42,387 bases of DNA, taken from assembly GCA_937892395.1 (NCBI GenBank), contig CALAGJ010000137.1:1-42387 (forward strand), given 5' to 3'. The notes beneath the pieces were generated by a model, which was not told the DNA's origin, did no database searches, and saw only the letters and a list, made by a program, of their open reading frames with translations. Source of the DNA: an uncultured Parafilimonas sp. GTDB taxonomy: Bacteria; Bacteroidota; Bacteroidia; Chitinophagales; Chitinophagaceae. Position numbers and translations under genes: made by a program. Positions 24,053 through 32,921 of this stretch are shown here, piece after piece (position 1 is the stretch's first letter; the number at the start of each line of letters is the position of its first letter).

Positions 24053-25156
24053 CTATTGGAATTGATGTACTAAATCTTGTAGTCCTTGCAATGCGGTTTT
24101 TTCTACAATGGTTCCATTCTGTACCATAAAGAAAGTGGGAGTGGCTCTTGCAGCTGTTTTTACTACAACAGCGTCAGCAATTAAAATATGTACATCATTC
24201 CTATTACCAAATAGGTTTACTGCACCACTTTTATCCGGTGTTACTAGATAAAATGGCATATTTTTTTCCTTACAAACTTTTATTAAACTACTAACATCAA
24301 GAGGAAGTACGGAGAATTTTTCAAAGGATTTTACAAACATCCATATACTCTGTTGTTCGGAGAGTATTGCTTCTGTGGTATCTACACCATCCACAGTGTA
24401 AAAAGCCAAATCGGTTATAGCAGGTGTAGCATTGCCCTGCCGCACTATTTTGTCCTTCCGATCAATAAAAATATAGGTACTGTCATTCATTACCTCTTCT
24501 GGCACATCATTGATATATTCTGACTGCACACCATTTTTTTCATACATAAACACCATGACTGTGCTATCAGGAATTGCATTTGCCGGAGGCAGCATTTGCT
24601 CTTTTATATTTTTGCCTTTGGCATAAGGAAGACAATCTTTTAATGGTAGATTTTGTAAAACAAAATATTGAAAGTATGCTGTGCCGCCTATCGCAATCAT
24701 GATGATCAATATGGATATAAACGTAGGTAAATTTGATTTTATTTTTTTTCTATACAACCAAATAATGAGTATAAACAATAAGAGTATAATATCTTTTATA
24801 AAAGACTGACCTGCTGTGATCGGAATACAATCTCCAAAGCAGCCACATGTTTTTATTTTGCCACTGAACAATGCATAGCCAGTTAAAAAACTAAAGAAAA
24901 TGATGAGTAATAAAAGTAACCAACTAAAAAGAGGTATACGCCATCCGATTATAACTGCAATGCCTGCTACTACTTCAGACACATTCATGATTAATGAAAA
25001 GATGAGTGTATAGTCATCCATAAAATGCCAGCCCCATACATCAAAAAACTCCTGCATTTTATAACTCAAACCGGAGGGGTCATTTGCTTTGATGAGTCCG
25101 GAAAAAATAAATAATAAACCTACAATCCAACGAATAGCTACCAGTGCTTTTTTCAT
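24053..25156 (-). CDS. BT_3928-type DoxX/MauE membrane protein with thioredoxin-like tail
   Basis: This 367-aa inner-membrane protein has four or five predicted membrane spans in residues 1-165: RWIVGLLFIFSGLIKANDP is the DoxX-like first span, followed by KTCGCFGDC in a loop. A periplasmic C-terminal region (about 175-367) follows, ending with a thioredoxin-like ARATPTFFMVQNG segment. That segment keeps the cis-proline but no CxxC was found, so it is probably not a classical disulfide reductase. The architecture is common in Bacteroidota, where the gene often lies near folP or tpiA; here it is divergent from folP. The function is not established. Confidence 0.8.
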   Translation of the reverse strand: MKKALVAIRWIVGLLFIFSGLIKANDPSGLSYKMQEFFDVWGWHFMDDYTLIFSLIMNVSEVVAGIAVIIGWRIPLFSWLLLLLIIFFSFLTGYALFSGKIKTCGCFGDCIPITAGQSFIKDIILLLFILIIWLYRKKIKSNLPTFISILIIMIAIGGTAYFQYFVLQNLPLKDCLPYAKGKNIKEQMLPPANAIPDSTVMVFMYEKNGVQSEYINDVPEEVMNDSTYIFIDRKDKIVRQGNATPAITDLAFYTVDGVDTTEAILSEQQSIWMFVKSFEKFSVLPLDVSSLIKVCKEKNMPFYLVTPDKSGAVNLFGNRNDVHILIADAVVVKTAARATPTFFMVQNGTIVEKTALQGLQDLVHQFQ

Positions 25157-25270
25157 ATTTTATAAAGAATAATGATAAGTCTGTTATTTCTTAATTGCTG
25201 CTGCTCTATTTTGCACAGCGCATCAAAAATATATGAATTGTCAATTAATCATTTGATGCACATTGAAAAG

Positions 25271-26116
25271 ATGGTATATACATTGAATTGCAAAGGCAAA
25301 CTCATCAGCTTAGATAAGCCGATAGTAATGGGAATCATAAATTGTACTCCTGATAGTTTTTATGCAGACAGCAGGATGTTGAATACTGATGCAATTGTAC
25401 ACAAAGCAACTGCGATGTATAATGCAGGATCAAGCATACTCGATTTGGGCGGTCAAAGCACAAGACCTGGCAGTGTCCATATATCCGCAGCAGAAGAAAT
25501 GGAACGTGTGCTTCCAGCTATAGAAGCAGTCCATAAAACATTGCCGGAGGCGATAATTTCTATAGATACTTTTTATGCATCAGTGGCCGGAAATGCAATA
25601 ACGGCGGGGGCTTCCATAGTGAACGATATAAGTGGCGGACAGTATGATGATGCCATGCTGACGACAGTTGCAGCTGAAAAAGTTCCTTTTATCTGTATGC
25701 ACATCAAAGGCAGTCCTCAAAGCATGCAAGCAAATACCAATTATGAAGATATGCTTACTGAAATGATAGATTACTTTATTAAAAGGTTGGCTATCTGCAA
25801 GACTGCGGGCATTACTGATGTGGTTATTGACCCCGGTTTTGGGTTTGCAAAAAATGTGGAACAAAATTTTTTTCTACTCAAGCACCTCTCTGCTTTCCAT
25901 ATATTGGATAGGCCAATATTGGCGGGCCTTTCAAGAAAATCAATGATCTATAAAACATTGAAAATATCTGCGGATGCCGCTTTAAATGGCAGTACCGTTT
26001 TACAAACAATGGCCTTGCTGAATGGTGCAAATATTTTAAGGGTACATGATGTGGCAGAAGCAGTGGAAACCATACAATTGGTAGAAGCATATCTGTATGC
26101 TAAAGCAAGCAATTAA
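25271..26116 (+). CDS. folP: Dihydropteroate synthase (FolP)
   Basis: FolP condenses p-aminobenzoate with dihydropterin pyrophosphate in folate synthesis and is the sulfonamide target. The TIM-barrel motifs are present: IMGIINCTPDSFY-type start, GGQSTRPGS, NDISGG, VIDPGFGFAKN and GLSRKS. The ATG at 25271 gives 281 aa, the family norm; an in-frame ATG at 25256 is possible, and the frame further upstream has no similarity. It overlaps the convergent SET-domain gene by 4 bp. Confidence 0.94.
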   Translation: MVYTLNCKGKLISLDKPIVMGIINCTPDSFYADSRMLNTDAIVHKATAMYNAGSSILDLGGQSTRPGSVHISAAEEMERVLPAIEAVHKTLPEAIISIDTFYASVAGNAITAGASIVNDISGGQYDDAMLTTVAAEKVPFICMHIKGSPQSMQANTNYEDMLTEMIDYFIKRLAICKTAGITDVVIDPGFGFAKNVEQNFFLLKHLSAFHILDRPILAGLSRKSMIYKTLKISADAALNGSTVLQTMALLNGANILRVHDVAEAVETIQLVEAYLYAKASN

Positions 26117-26499
26117 TCATGTACATCAAACCACACTTTAGTTTTATCATCTGGTGAGGCATTGTAATTGATGGAAAGTTCTTCACCAATTTTTACGTCT
26201 TTTACAGTGGTAATCGTCATGAGTTGATGATCAAAATCCATTTCATAATCACAGTTGCTGTTGTAGGAATGATTGTATAAAGAGATATAACCCAAAGCCA
26301 GGCAGCCTTTGCGGTGGGATGGACCCCATTCAAATATGTAATCGTGCAGTTTACTGCCTTCAATAGCTTTTCGATCTTTTGAGGAAAATTCTATAACAGG
26401 AGATATTTCTATAACAGTACCCGCAGATAAATCTGCAGTTGAAAATACACCTCTTCCTTTTTTACCGGATGGTGCAATAGTTAAACATGGTAATATCAT
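26113..26499 (-). CDS. Small SET-domain protein (putative lysine methyltransferase)
   Basis: This 128-aa protein is nearly all SET domain: KGRGVFSTADLSAGTVIEIS at the start, the pseudoknot pieces YNHSYNSNCDY (about 75-85) and GEELSINYN (about 105-113). These bind S-adenosylmethionine and the target lysine channel in eukaryotic SET enzymes. No post-SET zinc site is visible. Bacterial stand-alone SET proteins of this size are common in Bacteroidota and mostly uncharacterised. The 3' end overlaps folP by 4 bp on the opposite strand. A TACATTTG -7 element lies 42 bp upstream. Confidence 0.82.
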   Translation of the reverse strand: MILPCLTIAPSGKKGRGVFSTADLSAGTVIEISPVIEFSSKDRKAIEGSKLHDYIFEWGPSHRKGCLALGYISLYNHSYNSNCDYEMDFDHQLMTITTVKDVKIGEELSINYNASPDDKTKVWFDVHD

Positions 26500-26540
26500 A
26501 ATCGAATATAAATAAATGAATCAGTTGGTGATTGCTGGCG

Positions 26541-26548
26541 CAAATGTA
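26541..26548 (-). promoter_or_regulatory. Bacteroidota -7 promoter element (SET-domain gene)
   Basis: The minus strand reads TACATTTG, a perfect TAnnTTTG match, 42 bp upstream of the SET-domain start. The -33 element is weak. Confidence 0.5.
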
Positions 26549-26608
26549 TAGGCAGCATTAATACGAAAGGCTATTAAAAAAATAGCGGGTATCCATTGCG
26601 TGCAACGC

Positions 26609-26635
26609 AAAAAAAATCCGGGCAATACACCCGGA
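26609..26635 (-). terminator. Intrinsic terminator of the T9SS secreted gene
   Basis: On the minus strand a 6-bp GC-rich stem (TCCGGG/CCCGGA, 26617-26622 and 26630-26635) with a 7-nt loop is followed by eight T residues (26609-26616), 22 bp after the stop codon of the gene at 26657. Confidence 0.85.
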
Positions 26636-26656
26636 CCTTTCCTATGGCAAATATTT

Positions 26657-27904
26657 TTAATCTACAATTATCTTTCCTGAGTACACTACTTCACTATTGC
26701 TACCAATCACTTTAAGTATATAATTTCCATTCAGAATATTACTTGTAAGCGCAATACTTTCAGTTTGATGTGGAAGTATATTCATTCGCTTTTCCATCAA
26801 TGGTCTGCCAGTCATATCTGTAAGTTGGATGATAAAATTTTCGCCAGATATATTGTTGAACTCAATGGTAAAGATTCTATTTGGAATAGGATTTGGCCAT
26901 ACACTCACAAAGGCATTTCCTTTTACAGTGGCATCCTCCGATACAATGTATTGATTGTCTCTATTCGTATTAGCATTTAAAAAATTACTACTGGCCAAGT
27001 CAGACACATTAAATTGATCTGCCACATTTTCTGTAGTCACTTTTGTTGCTTCAAAATTATTCAGGTTTACAGCATATAATCCTTGTGAAGCATTGGCACA
27101 AGCTACAACCACTTTACCATTTTCATTTACTGCTGCTGCATTTACGCTAAATGAAGCAGGTAAACTTTTGATGGCTCCCAGATAATTTGTAACCATTGTA
27201 GCAGGATTGATTTGATATACCTTACCCTTCATAGTAAAAAGATAGAGGGTACCATTGGCATCGCTAATCATATCGCCACCCCATCCTGCACATGCATTGT
27301 GTACGGAATTATTTGCATTGTTTTCACCATCTTTTAAACTACCTAAATCTTTGATTGTAATTTTTTCACCTGTCGTAAAGCGCAGTAAGTGTTCACCGTC
27401 ATTTGTAAGTGCATATCCAAATCCATTTGCACTCATGGTCATTCTTGTAAAAACGGAAGCCTCGCCACCTTGTGGCTCAAAATTTCTCAATACCTGATCC
27501 CTAACTACATAATTTCTTACAACACCATTTTTTATCTGGAAATAGGATAATTGGCTTCCTTTCATAGTAGTGTAATACAACCTGCCATTTCTTTCATCAA
27601 ATGCTGCAGCAGCCACCATATCTTCATTTAAGTTATAAAGTGTTTCAAGCTTTGTGCCTGTGTTGATATTGTCAGTGGCGGCAATGGCATTGCCCGTGAG
27701 GGCATCATAACGAATGTCTTTTTGTGTAGGCGTAAAAATGGTTTGTAAAATCTTGCCTGAGCTGAGGTCAACTTCTCTAAAAGCTACCCAATTGATGCTT
27801 CCCGGCATTTCTCCGGTAACGGCATAAGCCTTCTTACTTTGAGCTTGGATACTAGATTGAGCGAGTAGTGTTACAACTGATAGGAGTAAAATTTTTTGTT
27901 TCAT
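26657..27904 (-). CDS. Secreted protein with T9SS type A sorting domain
   Basis: This 415-aa protein has an N-terminal signal peptide (about 21 residues, ending IQAQ) and a C-terminal type A sorting domain. That domain runs from about 335: VWPNPIPNRIFTIEFN, LTDMTGRPLMEKRM, and NGNYILKVIGSNSEVVYSGK. The type IX system would carry it to the cell surface. The middle has repeating strands (YYTTMKGSQLSYFQIKNG, YLFTMKGKVYQINPATM, VACANASQGLYAVNLNNFEA) that look like a beta-propeller of 40-50-residue units. No catalytic motif was recognised. It has its own terminator. Confidence 0.82.
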   Translation of the reverse strand: MKQKILLLSVVTLLAQSSIQAQSKKAYAVTGEMPGSINWVAFREVDLSSGKILQTIFTPTQKDIRYDALTGNAIAATDNINTGTKLETLYNLNEDMVAAAAFDERNGRLYYTTMKGSQLSYFQIKNGVVRNYVVRDQVLRNFEPQGGEASVFTRMTMSANGFGYALTNDGEHLLRFTTGEKITIKDLGSLKDGENNANNSVHNACAGWGGDMISDANGTLYLFTMKGKVYQINPATMVTNYLGAIKSLPASFSVNAAAVNENGKVVVACANASQGLYAVNLNNFEATKVTTENVADQFNVSDLASSNFLNANTNRDNQYIVSEDATVKGNAFVSVWPNPIPNRIFTIEFNNISGENFIIQLTDMTGRPLMEKRMNILPHQTESIALTSNILNGNYILKVIGSNSEVVYSGKIIVD

Positions 27905-28005
27905 CTGCTAAGATTTATTTGTAAAAAATAAGAACCAATATCCGTGATACATTTTGTCCACTTTTTTGCAATATACAGATTACAGATTGAAAACAAATAT
28001 TGTTT

Positions 28006-28809
28006 TTACAAAAGGATTTTTAACACAGCTGGTATGCTGCCATGTTGTAGTAATAATTCGCAGATTTTATGCCGATCGTCTATGCCCGTTTTCTCGGCGA
28101 TGATGCTGATACTTCGTTCTCTCAGTTTTTCATTTAAGGGCATGAGGTGAATCATTTGATTCCCTACTATATGACCTAGCTTTATCATTATACTGGTGGA
28201 GATCATATTGAGTACCATTTTCTGAGCAGTACCTGCTTTCATTCTGGTGCTACCAGTTACAAATTCGGGCCCGGTAAGCGTTTCAATTGGATAAGAAACA
28301 ATTTTACTGATTGGCGTATCCATATTGGCTGTTATGCAGCCTGTGCTCACTCCATTATTTATACAATATAACATGGCTTCATATACAAAATGATTATATC
28401 CGCCTGCGGTGATGCCCAGCACAAAATCATTCGAGCCAATATTTATTTTTTTTAGTGCTTCAATGCCGGCCATTTTATCGTCTTCTGCATTTTCTACAGG
28501 AGTTTTAAGCGCTGCATCACCACCTGCTATGATGCCCAGCACAGTATCTGGCAGAATGCCAAATGTGGGAGGACATTCGCTGGCATCCAATATGCCAAGC
28601 CGACCACTGGTGCCTGCACCAATATAAACCAACCTTCCATCCTTAATCATGCAAGAATATGCAGCATCTATCAACTGAGTAATTTGTGGTATAGCCAGAC
28701 GTACAGCTGCTGCCACTGTATCATCTTCTTTATTGATAGACTCCACCAACTCCAAGGTACTCATTTTATCTAAATCGTTATAAAATGATGCCTGTTCGGT
28801 TGTTTTCAT
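28006..28809 (-). CDS. murQ: N-acetylmuramic acid 6-phosphate etherase (MurQ)
   Basis: MurQ removes the lactyl ether of MurNAc-6-phosphate, giving GlcNAc-6-phosphate and D-lactate in cell-wall recycling. The 267-aa SIS-domain protein has IGAGTSGRLGILDASECPPT (about 63-82), the catalytic Glu in that block, and GPEFVTGSTRMKAGTAQKM (about 180-198). The second phosphate loop reads GITAGGYNHF rather than the more common AASGRTPY, a modest deviation. Its ATG overlaps the stop of the upstream BadF-type kinase by 4 bp (ATGA). The kinase probably supplies its substrate. Confidence 0.93.
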   Translation of the reverse strand: MKTTEQASFYNDLDKMSTLELVESINKEDDTVAAAVRLAIPQITQLIDAAYSCMIKDGRLVYIGAGTSGRLGILDASECPPTFGILPDTVLGIIAGGDAALKTPVENAEDDKMAGIEALKKINIGSNDFVLGITAGGYNHFVYEAMLYCINNGVSTGCITANMDTPISKIVSYPIETLTGPEFVTGSTRMKAGTAQKMVLNMISTSIMIKLGHIVGNQMIHLMPLNEKLRERSISIIAEKTGIDDRHKICELLLQHGSIPAVLKILL

Positions 28810-29660
28810 CTTGCAGATTTTTTGATATGAAATTGAATGAGACCATCCATAGGCTTTTGCACTATGTTACCAGTTTGCATATTATAGTTGTAAGCCATTT
28901 CCTTTATTTTATCTCTGAAAAAATAAGCCACACTTCCAGTAAAATGCAGAGGATATTTTGTACACGCTTTCAACCTGCTTACATGCTGTAGAAAAAAGTC
29001 ATTCAATGCATCTTCAATAATATTTTCAATTAGGTAATGACCTCTGTGTTCCAATAAAAAATATGCAAATCCTGCAAGAAAATGATTGGGCTTTTCTTGT
29101 TTATATACCGCATTTAAAATTTGCTGTTTAGATAGTGAGAATCGCTGGTCAAAAGCCGTTTTAAGTGCAGTATCAAAGATGTCATTCAAATAATATTGAA
29201 TCACTTTTTTTCCCATATATGCTCCACTGCCTTCATCACCCAGCACATAGCCCAATCCGGGAAAATTCATCGTAATTTTTTTGCCATTGTATGAGCAACA
29301 ATTTGACCCCGTGCCCAAAATACAAACATTGCCTTTCTCATGCCCACACAATGATCTTGCAGCACCCAGTATGTCAGTGTCTGCTTCAATTGCTGATTGT
29401 GGAAATGCTGATTTTAAAATTTTTCTCAGTAGTAATTTATTTGCTTTTATCCCCAAACCGGTTCCATAAAAATAGATATTATCTGGACGGATATTTTTTA
29501 ACCTTGGTAGCACTTTTTTGTGAATCACAAGTTGAATAGCATCTGAAGAAAGGAAATAAGGGCTAAGGCCTTCAGTGGTAAATTTTTTTTGTTTGCCTTC
29601 GGCAATAAAACACCATTCGCATTTTGTACCACCACTATCTGCAAAGAGTATATTTTTCAT
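28806..29660 (-). CDS. murK: BadF/BcrA-family amino-sugar kinase, probable MurNAc kinase
   Basis: This 284-aa sugar kinase of the ASKHA/BadF-BadG-BcrA fold has FADSGGTKCEWCF (phosphate 1, about 6-18), FYGTGLG (about 64-70), ILGTGSNCCSYNG (phosphate 2, about 113-125), GYVLGDEGSGAYMGKK (about 137-152) and FTGSVAYFF near 240 (adenosine loop). Translational coupling to murQ parallels the murT-murK-murQ set of Tannerella forsythia, in which a BadF-type kinase phosphorylates MurNAc. N-acetylglucosamine kinase is the alternative. No MurT-type transporter is adjacent. Confidence 0.8.
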   Translation of the reverse strand: MKNILFADSGGTKCEWCFIAEGKQKKFTTEGLSPYFLSSDAIQLVIHKKVLPRLKNIRPDNIYFYGTGLGIKANKLLLRKILKSAFPQSAIEADTDILGAARSLCGHEKGNVCILGTGSNCCSYNGKKITMNFPGLGYVLGDEGSGAYMGKKVIQYYLNDIFDTALKTAFDQRFSLSKQQILNAVYKQEKPNHFLAGFAYFLLEHRGHYLIENIIEDALNDFFLQHVSRLKACTKYPLHFTGSVAYFFRDKIKEMAYNYNMQTGNIVQKPMDGLIQFHIKKSAR

Positions 29661-29797
29661 ATAAATAAAAGGATGAAGCAGTTGCCAAATTATTTTGCAG
29701 GCTCTGCAATGAATGATTGCAAATTAATACTTATATACTCAGATAGAAATATCAACATACAAAAAAGCAGAACAATTCTCCGCCTTATCCAAAACCC

Positions 29798-29805
29798 TAT
29801 GTTTG
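29798..29805 (+). promoter_or_regulatory. Bacteroidota -7 promoter element (hydroxyacyl-CoA dehydrogenase)
   Basis: TATGTTTG, a perfect TAnnTTTG match, ends 13 bp before the start codon at 29819, implying a very short leader. A loose TTCT -33 lies about 18 bp upstream. Confidence 0.55.
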
Positions 29806-29818
29806 CAAAAATCCCTTT

Positions 29819-30673
29819 ATGGAGGTAAATAAAATTGTGGTATGTGGTGCAGGCACAATGGGCAGTGGCATTACACTGGTGGCCGCACAGAGTGGATATG
29901 AGGTGGTACAGTATGACTTACAATTGGATATGTTGGAAAAAAGTAAACAGTCCATTAACGATCAGTTAGACAAGTTGGTACAAAAAGAAAAGCTGAGTAT
30001 AGCACAAAAAGAAGCTATACTGAATAGGATACTTTTTACAGATAGATTAGAAAACTGTGTTGGGGATGCTATTATTGAAGCAATTGTTGAAAAATTGGAA
30101 ATAAAGGCAAAGCTTTTTCAAGACCTCCAACTGATCAATACACCAAAAACAATATTTGCAACCAATACATCCAGCTTATCAATAGGCGCCATTGCGCAGC
30201 AAATGAAATATCCTGAAAAACTGGCCGGCATGCATTTCTTCAATCCTGCGCCCATCATGAAGTTAGTAGAAATAGTAAAAATAGATGCAACAGATAGCGA
30301 CACGATTCAAACATTGCTGCAGCTTGCTACTACAATGAAGAAGGTGGCAGTGCTATGCAAAGATGTACCCGGTTTTATAGTAAATAGAGTAGCACGTCCA
30401 TATTATTTAGAAGCGATGCGAATGATTGAAAAGGGATTGATATCCGATGTAGCTGATATTGATAAAATAATGGAATCTTTTGGTTTTAAAATGGGGCCAT
30501 TCAAACTGATGGATTTGATTGGAATGGATATTAATTATGCAGTAAGTAATATTGTTTGGCAAGCACTCCATCATCCTGAAAGACTGACACCATCTCCTAT
30601 CCAAAAAGCAAAGGTAGAAGCAGGAAATCTGGGTCGTAAAACAGGCAGTGGTTTTTATCAGTATGCTAAATGA
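29819..30673 (+). CDS. 3-hydroxyacyl-CoA (3-hydroxybutyryl-CoA) dehydrogenase
   Basis: This 284-aa NAD-dependent dehydrogenase of the Hbd/PaaH family oxidises 3-hydroxyacyl-CoA to 3-oxoacyl-CoA or the reverse. The Rossmann motif CGAGTMGSG (9-17) opens the protein; HFFNPAPIMKLVEIV (from about 139) holds the catalytic His and Asn-Pro; KDVPGFIVNRV (about 181-191) and GPFKLMDLIGMD (about 221-232) are family signatures. Length matches single-function enzymes rather than the fused FadB/FadJ. It overlaps the following SDR gene by 4 bp (ATGA), so the two are co-translated. Confidence 0.92.
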   Translation: MEVNKIVVCGAGTMGSGITLVAAQSGYEVVQYDLQLDMLEKSKQSINDQLDKLVQKEKLSIAQKEAILNRILFTDRLENCVGDAIIEAIVEKLEIKAKLFQDLQLINTPKTIFATNTSSLSIGAIAQQMKYPEKLAGMHFFNPAPIMKLVEIVKIDATDSDTIQTLLQLATTMKKVAVLCKDVPGFIVNRVARPYYLEAMRMIEKGLISDVADIDKIMESFGFKMGPFKLMDLIGMDINYAVSNIVWQALHHPERLTPSPIQKAKVEAGNLGRKTGSGFYQYAK

Positions 30674-31650
30674 GTAATAGAAAAAAAATTTTAATAACAG
30701 GCGCCTCAGGTCTTGTAGGCACTCATCTTATAAAGGCAATATCAAAAAATGATATTGACATCATAGCAGGTTTTCATACAAAGAAAAATACGGAGTTAAT
30801 ATCTAATGTATCTTGGAAGCACTGCGATATATTAGATGTAGTAGAGTTAGGAGAACTGATGCAAGGAGTGGATACAGTATATCATTGCGCAGCATCTGTA
30901 TCTTTTCTTCCGGATGAAAAAAGAAAATTATTTAATACGAATGCTATAGGTACTGCCAATGTTGTAAATGCGTGTTTAGAAAAAGGCGTAAAAAAATTAA
31001 TACATGTTAGCTCCGTTGCGGCCTTAGGCAGAATAAGAGAAGGCCAACAAATTAATGAGACTATGCACTGGACAGCGGAAACGAGTAATAGTCTCTATGG
31101 TCAATCAAAATTTTTGGCAGAGCAGGAAATATGGCGTGGCATGGCCGAGGGATTAGATATTGTGGTTGTTAATCCTGTTATCATACTGGGAGAATCTGAT
31201 TGGAACACTGGCTCCAGTGCAATTTTCAAATCCATATACAATGAATTTCCTTGGTACACAGATGGAGTTACAGGTTTTGTAGATGTGGAAGATGTTGTAA
31301 AAGCGTTGATAGCAATTGATGAAGCAGAAATAGTGGGTGAGCGTTTTATTTTAAGTGCAGGAAATTTTTCTTATCTGGAACTATTTACGATGATTGCAAA
31401 TGCCTTTAATAAAAAAATACCCTACAAAAAAGTAAGCCCATTATTAGCGGGTATAATTTGGAGATGGGAAAATATAAAATACAAACTGACCCACATCAAA
31501 CCATTGCTTACTCGTGAAACCGCAAGAACCGCACAAGCAAAAAGTTATTTTGATAATTCCAAACTTTTGAAGGCAATTCCGGCCTTTAGCTATACGCCAC
31601 TTGAAGATTCTGTAAAACGCATTTGTGCAGCATATATGAAAAACAATTAA
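30670..31650 (+). CDS. Extended SDR, NAD-dependent epimerase/dehydratase family
   Basis: This 326-aa extended short-chain dehydrogenase has ITGASGLVGTHL (about 9-20), the DTVYHCAASVSF segment, the catalytic serine in HVSSVAALG and the YGQSK active-site motif (about 139-143). VVNPVIILGES is the usual substrate-domain entry. It resembles the dihydroflavonol 4-reductase-like/3-beta-HSD branch more than sugar-nucleotide epimerases, so a ketone or aldehyde of a small lipid or phenolic is more likely the substrate. It is coupled to the hydroxyacyl-CoA dehydrogenase, but a joint pathway is not evident. Confidence 0.82.
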   Translation: MSNRKKILITGASGLVGTHLIKAISKNDIDIIAGFHTKKNTELISNVSWKHCDILDVVELGELMQGVDTVYHCAASVSFLPDEKRKLFNTNAIGTANVVNACLEKGVKKLIHVSSVAALGRIREGQQINETMHWTAETSNSLYGQSKFLAEQEIWRGMAEGLDIVVVNPVIILGESDWNTGSSAIFKSIYNEFPWYTDGVTGFVDVEDVVKALIAIDEAEIVGERFILSAGNFSYLELFTMIANAFNKKIPYKKVSPLLAGIIWRWENIKYKLTHIKPLLTRETARTAQAKSYFDNSKLLKAIPAFSYTPLEDSVKRICAAYMKNN

Positions 31651-31757
31651 GTCTAATATTGATTGTAATTATTTTATATTAATTAGTAAATGCCCTAACT
31701 GTATTATACAATTATGTATGACTTGAATAAGCACAAAATACAGTATGCCAGAATAGT

Positions 31758-32921
31758 CTATTCCATTCTTCTCCTTTTCTCCACCAAATATTCTAACCAC
31801 AATATTTTATTATAAGCCGGGCAATAGAAATAATAACAGATATAACTCCAATGTAAGAATACTTTCTTTAATAGCACCGGATAAGGGAATGCTGCTCTGG
31901 CTTGAAAAAAAATAAAATTCTGCTGATTGCTTTTTTCAAATTCTTTTATATCATACAATTCAATTTCTGGAGCCGCAGTTCCAAGCCGCATTAAAGAAGT
32001 AGAAAGAATAATCTTATCCATGAGGTTGGTTGTATGCTGTAATTCTGCACGGGCATCTGCAATAAGCTGTTGCTTATACTGCTCCAGTTTTGCAATAGTA
32101 AACGCACCCATTAACCTGCTGATATGATAAATAAGAATTGAAGATTTTACATAATATGGTGATATAAATACTGGCGATTTCAGATACAATTTTTCATGCA
32201 CCATTTGTGCCAGTAAATCAATAGTGGCACTGTCTTGCTGGGTAAGTGTTAATTGATTTTTAAAAACAAAATATAAAAGATTGCACTGCACACCAAAATC
32301 AAAGTCAACAGGCATTTGACTACCGAGGTAAGTGCTATATGCGGCATATTTGTTATATGCTTTTGGCACGGAATGAATGCTCCTGCCCGGTGAGCCATTG
32401 GCAAGTTGTACCAATCTTTTCTTTAACTGTTCTGCCTTTGCTTTATTGCTACTGTCAGACATCAATATCATAACACTATCATCAGCATCTTCACCTTGCC
32501 CAAATACTGATTTTAAATATTTGAATACAATAGTATGTGGCATAATGGGCGCATCCGTAGGCCAAAATCCATAATAAGGATCACCATATTTATTTTGATA
32601 ATATGGATATGCAAGTCGTACATTTTTCAAAATGCTATCCACCATTTTTTGATCTGACATTGGTAATCCAGATTGCATGTTTTGCAAAGCAAATGCGGCA
32701 ATGGATGTAAAGAAAATATTATTGTCTGCACTATAGTTATGAGGAGCACCACCACATTCTCTGAAAGAGGGAAATAATCCTTTTAAAAAATCTTTATCAT
32801 TGGTAGATTGAACTTGCTGCACAGCAATATCCTGTAGCAAACTATGGATTAATACATCCTGCTGTGCTGATACCATATTGCATAACAACAAACCAATATA
32901 TGTACAAAATTTTTTCAACAT
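31758..32921 (-). CDS. Secreted protein of unknown function, partner of terpene-synthase-like gene
   Basis: I do not recognise this 387-aa protein. It begins with a signal peptide (about 19 residues, ending MVSA) and so should be exported. It is mostly helical by eye, with aromatic-rich patches (YPYYQNKYGDPYYGFWPTDA near 105-124, HWSYICYYFYCPAYNKILW near 358-376) and a RECGGAPHNYSADNNIFFTS segment near 53-72. The spacing of helices and the DNxxF/GxW-like patches recall alpha/alpha-barrel proteins, but no catalytic motif is clear and no T9SS tail is present. Its start overlaps the stop of the class I isoprenoid-synthase-like gene by one base (TAATG), a strong sign of a joint function. Confidence 0.7.
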   Translation of the reverse strand: MLKKFCTYIGLLLCNMVSAQQDVLIHSLLQDIAVQQVQSTNDKDFLKGLFPSFRECGGAPHNYSADNNIFFTSIAAFALQNMQSGLPMSDQKMVDSILKNVRLAYPYYQNKYGDPYYGFWPTDAPIMPHTIVFKYLKSVFGQGEDADDSVMILMSDSSNKAKAEQLKKRLVQLANGSPGRSIHSVPKAYNKYAAYSTYLGSQMPVDFDFGVQCNLLYFVFKNQLTLTQQDSATIDLLAQMVHEKLYLKSPVFISPYYVKSSILIYHISRLMGAFTIAKLEQYKQQLIADARAELQHTTNLMDKIILSTSLMRLGTAAPEIELYDIKEFEKSNQQNFIFFQARAAFPYPVLLKKVFLHWSYICYYFYCPAYNKILWLEYLVEKRRRME

